Position numbers and translations under genes: made by a program
Assembly (NCBI GenBank): GCA_945873815.1
Contig: CAMCEE010000017.1
Span: 1-37,163 of the forward strand
DNA from: an uncultured Caryophanales bacterium
GTDB lineage: Bacteria > Bacillota_I > Bacilli_A > RFN20 > CAG-449
Length of the DNA: 37,163 nt
Direction: 5' to 3'
In this document: positions 17,237-24,700 of the stretch, in pieces
Layout of the letters: every line of letters begins with the position of its first letter
Position numbering within the stretch: the stretch's first letter is position 1
Notes under the pieces: model-generated
Database searches by the model: none
What the model saw: the letters and a program-made list of their open reading frames with translations, nothing else
Told to the model about the DNA's origin: nothing

Positions 17237-17451
17237 GTTTGAACAAAACTGATAACTAAATTTGAATTTAGAGAGGAGATTATATAATAAGTTAATAGTT
17301 GTCACATCAATGCTTTTTAATATAATTAGTACGTTTTATAAGAATAATTTAATAATAGTATATATGATTAATTTTTTTGCGTGGGTATCAAATTTACCTG
17401 TTGAGTGTGTCGGCCATCTTTCGCTGAAGAAATAACATAAAAATAAATCGT

Positions 17452-17540
17452 GTAGTTGTCTAAATTAAAATAGCGGGAATTGTCTAAATTCGTCGAACGA
17501 AAATAAATCATAATATATCTACCGACCTGGTAGGTCTTTT
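17452..17540. repeat. Dispersed repeat, copy B, with terminator hairpin
   Basis: GTAGTTGTCTAAA (17452-17464), AATTGTCTAAATTCG (17478-17492) and CGAACGAAAATAA are followed by the hairpin ATCTACC/GGTAGGT (17517-17535) and TTTT. Order, spacing and sequence match copy A at 4341-4430. The rest of the gap between 17237 and 17609 holds a ribosome-binding-site-like GAGAGGAG near 17271 without a usable start, and a pair of GTAGA-TCTAC inverted words with TATAAT at 17555-17585 that probably belongs to the promoter of the next gene. Confidence 0.65.
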
Positions 17541-17609
17541 CATTTGTCTTATAGTAGATTATAATTCTACTTTGTGGTAGAATATAATTGACAAAGCGAA
17601 GGTATTTGT

Positions 17610-18554
17610 ATGAATATAGATTCACTGATGATACCAGAATTAAATGAAGAGTTAATAGCTTCTAAAATATATATAATAAGAGGGCAAAAAGTAATGTTAG
17701 ATTTTGAACTCGCAGAGATTTATGGTTATGAAACTAAAAATTTTAATAGACAAGTAAAAAATAATAATGATAAGTTTGATGAAGATTTTATGTTTCAATT
17801 AAGTAAAGAAGAATATAAAGAAATTTTGAGGTGCAAAAATTTCACCTCAAGTTGGGGAGGAACAAGACATTTACCTTACGCTTTTACTGAGCAAGGAATC
17901 TATATGCTTATGACTGTACTAAAAGGAGAAATAGCAGTAAAACAAAGTAAAACACTTATAAGGTTATTTAAAAACATGAAAGATTATTTAATTGAAAACA
18001 ATAATTTATTAACACAAAAGGACTATTTCAACTTATTCAAATTAATTAATAATAATAGTGATAGAATAACTGAATTAGAAAAAGACATTAAATCGTTTTC
18101 TAAATTAATTAACAATCATTATCTTATTTTGAATGGAGAAAAAATTGAAGGAGATATAGCATATCAAGAAATATATAGATTAGCTAATAAAACCATTTAC
18201 ATTATTGACGACTATATCGATGTAAAAACGCTTCAATTATTAAAAAGTGCAAAAGAAAATATAGGAATAATCATTTTTAGTGATAATAAATCAAGAAATA
18301 ATTTAAATTCAAATTTCATTAATGATTTTATTAACGATACAGGATTCAATATACAGTTTAAAAAGAATAATAATAGATTTCATGATCGATATATAATAAT
18401 AGATTTTGATACCGAAAATGAAATAATATTCCACTGTGGAGCATCTAGCAAAGATGCAGGGAAAAGAATAACTACGATTACAAAAATTGAAGAACAACAA
18501 ATATATAAAGAATTGGTTAAAGATATTATAAATAATGAAAATATAGCGTTATAG
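17610..18554 (+). CDS. ORF6N-domain protein with C-terminal phospholipase-D-like domain
   Basis: The protein has 314 residues. Residues 15-105 are an ORF6N DNA-binding domain ([34 protein letters not shown], then [19 protein letters not shown]), typical of phage and mobile-element regulators. After a short helical linker, residues about 165-310 read like a half phospholipase-D fold, with [10 protein letters not shown], a catalytic-like H-D-R-Y-I-I-I-D (HxRx4D in place of HxKx4D) and [11 protein letters not shown]. The pairing of ORF6N with this C-terminal domain occurs in other accessory proteins; its role is unknown. The gene is followed 11 bases later by the XRE-acetyltransferase gene, so the two form an operon. 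Confidence 0.8.
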   Translation: MNIDSLMIPELNEELIASKIYIIRGQKVMLDFELAEIYGYETKNFNRQVKNNNDKFDEDFMFQLSKEEYKEILRCKNFTSSWGGTRHLPYAFTEQGIYMLMTVLKGEIAVKQSKTLIRLFKNMKDYLIENNNLLTQKDYFNLFKLINNNSDRITELEKDIKSFSKLINNHYLILNGEKIEGDIAYQEIYRLANKTIYIIDDYIDVKTLQLLKSAKENIGIIIFSDNKSRNNLNSNFINDFINDTGFNIQFKKNNNRFHDRYIIIDFDTENEIIFHCGASSKDAGKRITTITKIEEQQIYKELVKDIINNENIAL

Positions 18555-18565
18555 GAGCAACTAAT

Positions 18566-19438
18566 ATGAAAGAATTAGGAAATAAAATTAAAGAATTAAG
18601 AATAAGTCTTGGCTTATCTCAACAAAAATTTGCAGAATCATTAGGATACACTCATAAATCTATGATTAATAAAATAGAACTTGGAAAATGTGATATGAGT
18701 TATGATAAAATTCTTATATTGCTTAAAGAATACAATTTAAACGCAGAAGAGTTTTTAGATAATAAAGAAGTAGTAAAGAACAACGAAAAGATAGAGGAAT
18801 TATTGTTACTTAATGAAAGTAGAATATTTCCTTTAAAAAGCGGATTAAAAAGTGTTGTTCATATAAAACCTACAATTAAAAATAAAAATATTATTGTAGG
18901 GGAATTCTCATATTATTCAGGTAGTAATTTTGAATCTTGTGTAACTCATCATTATGATTTTATTGGTGACAAATTAATTATAGGTAAGTTTTGTCAAATT
19001 GGAGCAAATGTTGAGTTTGTTATGAATGGAGCAAATCATCAAATGAATGCTGTTTCCACTTATCCGTTTTATATATTTAATGGTTGGAAACAAGAACCAC
19101 CATCAAAAAAAGATTTACCAATTAAGGGAGACACAGTAATTGGAAATGATGTTTGGATAGGTGAAGATGTAACAATTTTGCCGGGTATAAAAATTGGAGA
19201 TGGAGTAATTATTGGAAAGTGTTCTGTGGTTACTAAAGATATCCCTCCATATTCAATTGTTGGAGGGAATCCCGCAAAGATTATTAAGAAAAGATTTGAC
19301 GATGAAATGATTGAACTATTATTAAAATTAAAATGGTGGGATAAATCTATAAAAGAAATAAATGAGTTAATTCCTTTATTAACAAATAGTAACATTGATT
19401 GTGTAAAAACAACAATAAAAGGAATGATAGAAAAATGA
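18566..19438 (+). CDS. XRE helix-turn-helix fused to Vat/CatB-type acetyltransferase
   Basis: The protein has 290 residues. Residues 1-65 form an XRE-type DNA-binding domain ([21 protein letters not shown], then [17 protein letters not shown]). From about 80 to the end it is a left-handed beta-helix acetyltransferase of the Vat/xenobiotic (CatB) group: [16 protein letters not shown] contains the family's active-site His, then [20 protein letters not shown] and [17 protein letters not shown]. The catalytic part is about 210 residues, the full length of a stand-alone Vat enzyme, which acetylates streptogramin A using acetyl-CoA. The fusion with a regulator domain is what is unusual. The ribosome binding site AGGAG is at normal spacing, and the stop overlaps the next ATG (ATGA). 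Confidence 0.85.
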   Translation: MKELGNKIKELRISLGLSQQKFAESLGYTHKSMINKIELGKCDMSYDKILILLKEYNLNAEEFLDNKEVVKNNEKIEELLLLNESRIFPLKSGLKSVVHIKPTIKNKNIIVGEFSYYSGSNFESCVTHHYDFIGDKLIIGKFCQIGANVEFVMNGANHQMNAVSTYPFYIFNGWKQEPPSKKDLPIKGDTVIGNDVWIGEDVTILPGIKIGDGVIIGKCSVVTKDIPPYSIVGGNPAKIIKKRFDDEMIELLLKLKWWDKSIKEINELIPLLTNSNIDCVKTTIKGMIEK

Positions 19439-19530
19439 AATATTTAGAATTACTAAATGTTGCAAATGTTATATGTGATTTATATTTTAAAAACAAAAAA
19501 ATAAGTGAAAAAACATTCGTGAAAAACTAG
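19435..19530 (+). CDS. Short coupled open frame, probably truncated gene
   Basis: This frame of 31 codons ([20 protein letters not shown] to the end KTFVKN) begins at the ATG that overlaps the stop of the XRE-acetyltransferase gene, an arrangement typical of real operon partners. It then ends early, and the DNA beyond is full of broken frames. It is probably the N-terminus of a lost third gene of this operon. I do not recognise it. Confidence 0.35.
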   Translation: MKYLELLNVANVICDLYFKNKKISEKTFVKN

Positions 19531-19692
19531 AAAATATGTATTTGTGAAAAAATTTATTTATGAGGCTCGCGAAAGCTTCAAAACACGACATAATATTTAT
19601 GAAGCTTGTGCAAAACAGGATGAATGACTTTAGATAACGACATATATGTTGTCGTTGCGCAAAAGCCACTTATTATAAATAGTGCAAAATGA

Positions 19693-19875
19693 CTTATCCT
19701 AAAAGAGCCGTGCAATGGACTTGGCTGGTTTATCGGAAGCATAATATTAGTTATATTATACGAAGCTCCTATATTAGTACTTACAGTAGTAAGTATGGCA
19801 TTTGAAATCGTGTCAATTGGCTTTTATATTCTTTCTATTAAGTCTAATATTATCCAAAAAAACATAAAAAATTAA
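19693..19875 (+). pseudogene. C-terminal remnant of a membrane protein
   Basis: A start-less frame of about 60 codons reads GWFIGSIILVILYEAPILVL, continues through a second hydrophobic stretch (SMAFEIVSIGFYILSI) and ends NIIQKNIKN. It looks like the last one or two membrane helices of a lost protein. The stretch 19531-19692 before it contains only short broken frames, including one reading VKKFIYEARESFKTRHNIYE, and two small inverted words around GACAACATATATGTTGTC-like sequence near 19637-19655. Confidence 0.4.
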
Positions 19876-19949
19876 TAAAGATAGCAAAAAAGAATAAATG
19901 GCTTTCATTTTTTGTGTGAACAGCATATGTTTTGTGATATTATTTATTT

Positions 19950-20945
19950 ATGAGAAACTTCGATAGAATTCAATACGTCGAAAACAGAATCAAGAATCGT
20001 GTCGTAGCTTTTGTAAATTCAAAAGATGACGTTTTAAATACGCCTTTTAATCTTATAAAAGGTAGTTTCGATTACTTTGAAATGGATAATATCTCATGTA
20101 TCAACGATATCATTTCATCGATAGATGAACACTCTGACCTCTGTGAAGGTAAAGGTTTAGTTGAATATAAAAGGGAAATCATCTCATTCTTAATCGATTC
20201 TTTCGATATCGATTACCGTTCCTTTTTACTTCCTTTGAAAGGTAAAAACGGAAGAGTCGCTTTAATAATGGAAGTCTATCATGATAACGTCCATAACGAG
20301 ATCGACTTCTTCTTCCAAAGAATAGATAAAGGTGGAGCATTAGAAGACATCTCCTCAGCTATATCTTCTAGCTACAAAGACAACTTAACTGGTCTATTTA
20401 ACCTAAATACTTGTTATCAACACTTACGTACCAATAGAAGAAACGTTCATTTCGTTCTCTTCGATCTTAACAAGTTTAAGATGCTTAACGACTCCTATGG
20501 TCACTACTTTGGGGATATATTCTTACAAGATATATCTAATTTCCTTATAAGCATTTCTACCTGTAACGAAATATTTTATAGAAGAAGTGGTGATGAGTTC
20601 ATGATTCTTATATTTAAAGATGAATATGAATACGCTTATAACATAATTAAGAGAATTAGCGATCACCTAAAGATATTATCCGAAGAAAAGTATGGAAAAT
20701 ATGATAATGTCGATATCTCTGCAGCCTTTGGACTTATATATCTCCCATTCTCTTCAGAACCTGAATTCTTTGAAAATCAATTCTTAGACATTGTAAAACT
20801 AGCGGATGTAGCAATGTACAAAGCTAAGAGTAGCAAAGAAACCTTAGTTTACATGAAGCCTGAAGAATACTTGCCGTTATTAAAAGAAGAAAATCGTCTT
20901 AACGAGATGATTAAAGAGTATTCTAGAGCAAATAAGAATAGATAA
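19950..20945 (+). CDS. GGDEF diguanylate cyclase
   Basis: The protein has 331 residues. Residues 1-145 are an N-terminal sensory-like region that I cannot assign; from 150 a GGDEF domain runs DNLTGLFNLNTCYQHL, FDLNKFKMLNDSYGHYFGD and RRSGDEFMIL. The active motif is SGDEF, a functional variant, so it should make cyclic di-GMP from GTP. No membrane segment is seen. There is no ribosome binding site, and the -10 boxes TGATAT (19935-19940) or TATTAT (19938-19943) place the transcript start almost on the ATG, so the message may be leaderless. The gene is slightly richer in G and C than its neighbours. Confidence 0.9.
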   Translation: MRNFDRIQYVENRIKNRVVAFVNSKDDVLNTPFNLIKGSFDYFEMDNISCINDIISSIDEHSDLCEGKGLVEYKREIISFLIDSFDIDYRSFLLPLKGKNGRVALIMEVYHDNVHNEIDFFFQRIDKGGALEDISSAISSSYKDNLTGLFNLNTCYQHLRTNRRNVHFVLFDLNKFKMLNDSYGHYFGDIFLQDISNFLISISTCNEIFYRRSGDEFMILIFKDEYEYAYNIIKRISDHLKILSEEKYGKYDNVDISAAFGLIYLPFSSEPEFFENQFLDIVKLADVAMYKAKSSKETLVYMKPEEYLPLLKEENRLNEMIKEYSRANKNR

Positions 20946-20946
20946 T

Positions 20947-20983
20947 AGGGGCTGTTAATATTTTTCATTTCTTAACATCCCCT
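20947..20983. terminator. Hairpin between convergent genes
   Basis: AGGGG (20947-20951) pairs with CCCCT (20979-20983) and GTTAA (20954-20958) with TTAAC (20972-20976), with a two-base mismatch between them. It lies exactly between the GGDEF gene and the end of the convergent ATPase gene. Neither strand has a proper T-run after the stem, so its efficiency is uncertain. Confidence 0.5.
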
Positions 20984-22235
20984 AATAATTTAATGATTCA
21001 GGATCAAGTAAGAAATCAAATATACTCATGATTATAATGCCGTCATCAGTATAATGTTTTCTTTCGTAATCATAGGTGATAATTATCTTTCTAAAATTAT
21101 CTTGAATATTTAATAGAGAACGAGCTTCTTGAATATATTTTTCTTCATCGTGTACAGAATATGCTGATTGAATATACAATCTTTTATCAATGAGATTACA
21201 TACAAAATCGACTTCTAATGTTTTTCTAATTTGAGTTTTGTTTTCGTCTCTAACAACTAATGGTACCTCACCTACATCTACATTATATCCTCTAATTAAT
21301 AATTCATTATAAATTAAGTTTTCCATTAAATGAGTTTTTTCGTTTTGACGGAAGTTGATAGAGGCATTTCTAATACCTAAATCTGAAAAATAATATTTGC
21401 TTGGAGTATCAATATATTTTCTACCTTTAATGTTATAGCGTATTGATTTATTAATTAGAAATGAATCAGTTAAATGCTCTAAATATTTGCTAATTGTAGG
21501 TGCAGATAAGTTCACATTTTTAACACTTCTAAATGTGTTAGATAATTTAGTTGGATTTGTTAATGAACCTATAGAAGAAGAAATAATATTTACTAATTCT
21601 TTTAATTCATCGTTATTTACTAAATTATTTCTGTTAATGATATCTTTTAAGTAAGTTTCAATAAAAAGGTTATGTAAAAAATTTGCTTTTGCTTCATGTG
21701 TTTGCATTGATAAAACTAATGGAATACCACCATATGTTAAGTATTCTTCAAGAGCAGTCATTTTATCAATATTTCTTGCTTCAAAGAATTCTTTAAATGA
21801 AAGAGGATATATATGAACTTGATCACCACGTCCTCTAAATTCTGTTATTACATCTTTTGATAAAAATTTAGCATTACTTCCGGTAACGTAGATGTCAACA
21901 TTGTCAAGTCTTAGTAAACCATTTAAAACTGCTTCAAATTTACCAAGAAGTTGAATTTCATCTAGCAAAAAATAATAAATATCTGAGTCAACTATTTTAC
22001 CTTTAAGATAAGGAGAAGTAACTTTTGGATCTTGATATTCTTCATTTTCAAAATCGTCGAAGTTAAGTTCAATGATGTGATCTTCTTTTACACCTTCAGA
22101 TAGTAGATGGTTTTTAAAAAGTTTAAATAATAGAAAAGATTTACCACATCTACGAATCCCAGTAATTACTTTAATTAATCCATTATGTTTTCGTTCAATT
22201 AATTTGTTTAAATACAAATCTCTTTTGATTATCAT
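20982..22235 (-). CDS. AAA_14/DUF4143 ATPase (second subfamily)
   Basis: The protein has 417 residues. Walker A is TGIRRCGKSFLL, Walker B is YYFLLDEIQ, and TGSNAKFLSKD follows. The C-terminal DUF4143 domain begins with the winged-helix part (LSNTFRSVKNVNLSAPTISKYLEHL) and ends with LEVDFVCN and LYIQSAYSVHDEEKYIQEARSL. The E-x-K end of the nuclease-like motif is replaced by IQSAY, as in the usual members of this subfamily, so nuclease activity is doubtful. The gene at 23884 is a broken relative of the same subfamily. A clear promoter lies just upstream between two copies of a 26-bp repeat. Confidence 0.88.
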   Translation of the reverse strand: MIIKRDLYLNKLIERKHNGLIKVITGIRRCGKSFLLFKLFKNHLLSEGVKEDHIIELNFDDFENEEYQDPKVTSPYLKGKIVDSDIYYFLLDEIQLLGKFEAVLNGLLRLDNVDIYVTGSNAKFLSKDVITEFRGRGDQVHIYPLSFKEFFEARNIDKMTALEEYLTYGGIPLVLSMQTHEAKANFLHNLFIETYLKDIINRNNLVNNDELKELVNIISSSIGSLTNPTKLSNTFRSVKNVNLSAPTISKYLEHLTDSFLINKSIRYNIKGRKYIDTPSKYYFSDLGIRNASINFRQNEKTHLMENLIYNELLIRGYNVDVGEVPLVVRDENKTQIRKTLEVDFVCNLIDKRLYIQSAYSVHDEEKYIQEARSLLNIQDNFRKIIITYDYERKHYTDDGIIIMSIFDFLLDPESLNY

Positions 22236-22246
22236 ATTTATACCTC

Positions 22247-22272
22247 ACTTTACAAAAACGTCACAAGTTACA
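22247..22272. repeat. 26-bp direct repeat, promoter-proximal copy
   Basis: The 26 bases starting ACTTTACAAAAACG and ending ACAAGTTACA are identical at 22321-22346, 74 bases to the right. This copy lies in the region between the transcription start and the start codon of the minus-strand ATPase gene. Confidence 0.9.
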
Positions 22273-22284
22273 TTTTTCGAAAAC

Positions 22285-22313
22285 ATTATATCAGATTACA
22301 TCTAAAAAAACAA
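22285..22313 (-). promoter_or_regulatory. Promoter of the minus-strand ATPase gene
   Basis: Read on the minus strand, TTGTTT (22313-22308) and TATAAT (22290-22285) are 17 bases apart, giving a start near 22278. The two copies of the 26-bp repeat lie on either side of it, so a protein binding both could loop the promoter. Confidence 0.75.
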
Positions 22314-22320
22314 GTGTTAA

Positions 22321-22346
22321 ACTTTACAAAAACGTCACAAGTTACA
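22321..22346. repeat. 26-bp direct repeat, promoter-distal copy
   Basis: This is an exact copy of 22247-22272, placed just upstream of the -35 box of the minus-strand promoter and about 110 bases from the start of the divergent ATPase gene. Confidence 0.9.
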
Positions 22347-22453
22347 AAAATGAAAAATCTTAAACAAATAATATTCTAATTACAATGATAATTTATACAA
22401 AAAAAGAATTGAATTCCAAAAATGTATAACATATAATAAATGTGGTGATGTTT

Positions 22454-23683
22454 ATGATTAAAAGAACGATATTAAAAGAAATTGAATTATCTGTTAAAAG
22501 TAGACCTATAACATTAATTACGGGAGCTAGGCAGGTTGGGAAATCAACTTTAGCCCAATTATTTATGAAGGATGGTTTTTCCTATGTCTCATTAGATAAT
22601 TCAAGAGAAAGGGAACTTGCTAGAAAAGATCCCTCAATGTTTCTAGAACTTCATCCTTGGCCGCTAATAATAGATGAAGTTCAAAGAGCACCAGAGTTAT
22701 TTGAAGCACTAGAAGAAAAAGTAAATAAAGAAAAAATGAATAATTCTAGAAATTATGGAATGTATATTATTACTGGTTCTCAAATGTATAAATTAATGGA
22801 AAAGGTAACTGAATCTATGGCTGGAAGAGTATCAATTATACATATGTTGCCATTATCACGTAATGAAATATTAGGTAGAGAAGAAAAAGTATTTACATTT
22901 GATTTAAATGAAATAAATAAAAAAGCTTCATCAAATCCATTGAGCATAAAAACTTTATTTAAGGATATAGTACATGGTTATTATCCAGAACTTTATAGTA
23001 ACGAATTACTTATCTCTGAAAGATATTATTCTGATTATATTGAATCATATATTGAACGAGATGTGTCTGATATGATAAATATAAAGGATAAATTTTCATT
23101 TAGAAGATTTATGGAGTTATTAGGATCATTAACAGGTGAAGAACTCATATATGATAATATAGCAAAAATAATTGGTGTAGATACAAAAACAATTAAGGCA
23201 TGGGTATCGATTTTAGTTGCAGGTGATATTATCTATTTATTAGAACCTTATAATGAATATTCTATTACTAAAAGAATTGTTAAAAGACCTAAAATTTATT
23301 TTAATGATACTGGATTAGCTTCATATTTGGCAAAGATTAATTCACCAGAAACGCTTGAATCTAGTTTTTTGTCTGGTAGATTTGTTGAGACATATATAAT
23401 TAATGAATTGAGAAAAAGCTATGTTAATAATGGTAAAAATCCCAATTTCTATTATTATAGAGACAACAATATGAATGAAATTGATCTGATTATAATCGAA
23501 GATGGTAAAATGTATAGAATTGAATGCAAAACAGGAATTAATTTTAATTTGAGTTCCATAAAAGGGTTTAAGCAGGTTGAAAATACTAATTACAAGTTAT
23601 CTTTGTCAGGAATAATTTGTAATACAGATTCAATATATTCATTAAAAGAAAATATCTATGTGATACCAATTGCAGGGATATAA
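22454..23683 (+). CDS. AAA_14/DUF4143 ATPase (nuclease-motif type), paralogue
   Basis: The protein has 409 residues. Walker A is TGARQVGKST and Walker B PLIIDEVQ; TGSQMYKLMEKVTESMAGR follows. The winged-helix part (KIIGVDTKTIKAWVSILVAGDIIYLLEPY) and the C-terminal nuclease-like motif (YYRDNNMNEIDLIIIEDG, then IECKTG) match the protein at 15995 motif by motif, so the two are paralogues. GTGs at 22442 and 22445 are in frame; GGTGAT before the ATG at 22454 favours that start. It is divergent from the other ATPase gene across about 220 bases. Confidence 0.88.
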   Translation: MIKRTILKEIELSVKSRPITLITGARQVGKSTLAQLFMKDGFSYVSLDNSRERELARKDPSMFLELHPWPLIIDEVQRAPELFEALEEKVNKEKMNNSRNYGMYIITGSQMYKLMEKVTESMAGRVSIIHMLPLSRNEILGREEKVFTFDLNEINKKASSNPLSIKTLFKDIVHGYYPELYSNELLISERYYSDYIESYIERDVSDMINIKDKFSFRRFMELLGSLTGEELIYDNIAKIIGVDTKTIKAWVSILVAGDIIYLLEPYNEYSITKRIVKRPKIYFNDTGLASYLAKINSPETLESSFLSGRFVETYIINELRKSYVNNGKNPNFYYYRDNNMNEIDLIIIEDGKMYRIECKTGINFNLSSIKGFKQVENTNYKLSLSGIICNTDSIYSLKENIYVIPIAGI

Positions 23684-23704
23684 TTTATCTATTAATTCAA
23701 ATAG

Positions 23705-23738
23705 AAGGGTTATTAGAATAATAGATTATAACCTTTTA
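23705..23738 (+). terminator. Probable terminator after ATPase gene
   Basis: AAGGGTTAT pairs with ATAACCTT with one bulge, and TTT follows the right arm. It is 20 bases after the stop of the ATPase gene. Confidence 0.45.
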
Positions 23739-23799
23739 TCCGTTAGATTAACTATGAAACCTGAAAACAAGTTTATAAAATATAATTCCAAAGCTTAAT

Positions 23800-23822
23800 A
23801 GACCTACCGAACTGGTAGGTCT
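23800..23822. repeat. Third copy of the ACCTACC hairpin
   Basis: AGACCTACC and GGTAGGTCT form a perfect 9-bp stem around GAACT, the same loop as at 4412. Here the hairpin stands alone, without the TTGTCTAAA words seen in copies A and B and with no long T-run after it. Confidence 0.65.
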
Positions 23823-23883
23823 ATTTGCATACATAGAATTTTTTTGATTCAGCTTTTTGACTCTTGTTTCGCAAAAATAAGAA

Positions 23884-24125
23884 ATGTTTAAATTTGCGAA
23901 ATATGAATATGAAAAAGAAATAGATTATGTAGCAATAAAAGATGGAATTAAAACTTATATACAAGTCAGTGATGATATTTCAAATAAAGATACTTTTGAA
24001 AGAGAAGTTAAACCATTATCATCTAAAAAGACGCTTACCCAAATGTATTAATTGCTAGAACAAAGCATCCTGAAAGTCATCACGAAGGAATAAAAATTAT
24101 TGATATAGCAGAGTGGTTATTATAA
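23884..24125 (+). pseudogene. C-terminal fragment of a DUF4143 ATPase, frameshifted
   Basis: The frame 23884-24051 reads [20 protein letters not shown] and then [20 protein letters not shown], the end of a DUF4143 domain of the second subfamily (compare EVDFV and YIQ in the gene at 20982). A shift near 24038 moves the reading to the next frame, which continues [20 protein letters not shown] and ends IDIAEWLL at 24125, the usual last strand of these proteins. The N-terminal 300 residues are missing. It is the fourth DUF4143 gene in nine kilobases. Confidence 0.8.
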
Positions 24126-24336
24126 AAATAATTTTTCCTGCAATTTCGTTATCGACGAGATAATAGTGTTGCTATATCTAAAGGATGTCAAAAAGTAGTA
24201 AAATACACTGAAATTATGTGTTTTGAACTGTTTTTTAGGCATTCTGTCTTTAATATTGATGCTGATGTAAGTCGTGAAATGACTATAAAAGACTAGGATC
24301 ATTAGCACATTTAACTCTAAAAGGAATCGCGGGATT

Positions 24337-24486
24337 TTAATTAATTGAGTTACGGTGTATTTCTCTATATATTGTTTGTTTAGAAACATCTATCCTTTTA
24401 CATATAACTTTTACTGGGATTTCATCTTCTAAATAAGTTTGTAATTTAGTTCTATTAATAAGTTATAATTGAGCTTGCTTTTTCAT
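24337..24486 (-). pseudogene. IS30-like transposase N-terminal remnant
   Basis: On the minus strand, from an ATG at 24486, the translation reads MKKQAQL, a stop, then LINRTKLQTYLEDEIPVKVI and CKRIDVSKQTIYREIHRNSI before another stop. The last part is the helix-turn-helix of IS30-family transposases (which typically end ISREIKRNS). Beyond 24337 the frame is lost. The inverted-repeat end at 24541-24601 lies the expected short distance upstream. The stretch 24126-24336 contains only broken frames. Confidence 0.6.
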
Positions 24487-24540
24487 GCTTTTATCCTTCT
24501 TGTTTTTGATAAACTAAGTTCACATTTATTTTATCATTTT

Positions 24541-24601
24541 TGGAAAAAATAAAATTTAAAATTTTCTTATTATTGTTGCATTTACTTTTTCAAGTAACAT
24601 T
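24541..24601. repeat. IS30-like element end, copy 1
   Basis: This 61-base segment matches 31566-31626 at 59 positions. It ends with GTTGCATTTAC, then TTTTTCAAGTAACATT, in which TTACTT and AAGTAA form a small hairpin. It stands just upstream of the IS30-like remnant on the minus strand, where the left end of that element should be. Confidence 0.75.
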
Positions 24602-24653
24602 ATCAAAATTATTTGATGATATTGAATTTTGCGTTATTTTTCACCCACATTTA

Positions 24654-24693
24654 TTGATTTTATCCCTCACTTTTGGTGTAATATAAGTGGGGG
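24654..24693 (+). promoter_or_regulatory. Promoter with overlapping palindrome
   Basis: TTGATT (24654-24659) and TGTAAT (24677-24682) are 17 bases apart. CCCTCACTT (24664-24672) and AAGTGGGGG (24685-24693) form an inverted repeat with one mismatch that brackets the -10 box and includes the ribosome binding site GTGGGGGAT. It is likely an operator; if transcription starts upstream it could instead hide the ribosome binding site in a hairpin. Confidence 0.6.
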
Positions 24694-24700
24694 ATATTTT

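Noticed and set aside
17368-17625. Minus-strand open frame of 85 codons, including a stretch reading SAKDGRHTQQ.
   Set aside because: It crosses the repeat unit and its terminator hairpin and the start of the ORF6N gene, has no ribosome binding site and shows no family. The stretch near 17400-17425 may be a small IS scrap, but I cannot name it.
24120-24389. Minus-strand frame of 89 codons in the decayed stretch after the broken DUF4143 gene.
   Set aside because: It overlaps the end of the DUF4143 fragment and part of the IS30-like remnant in another frame, and its sequence has no recognisable domain.
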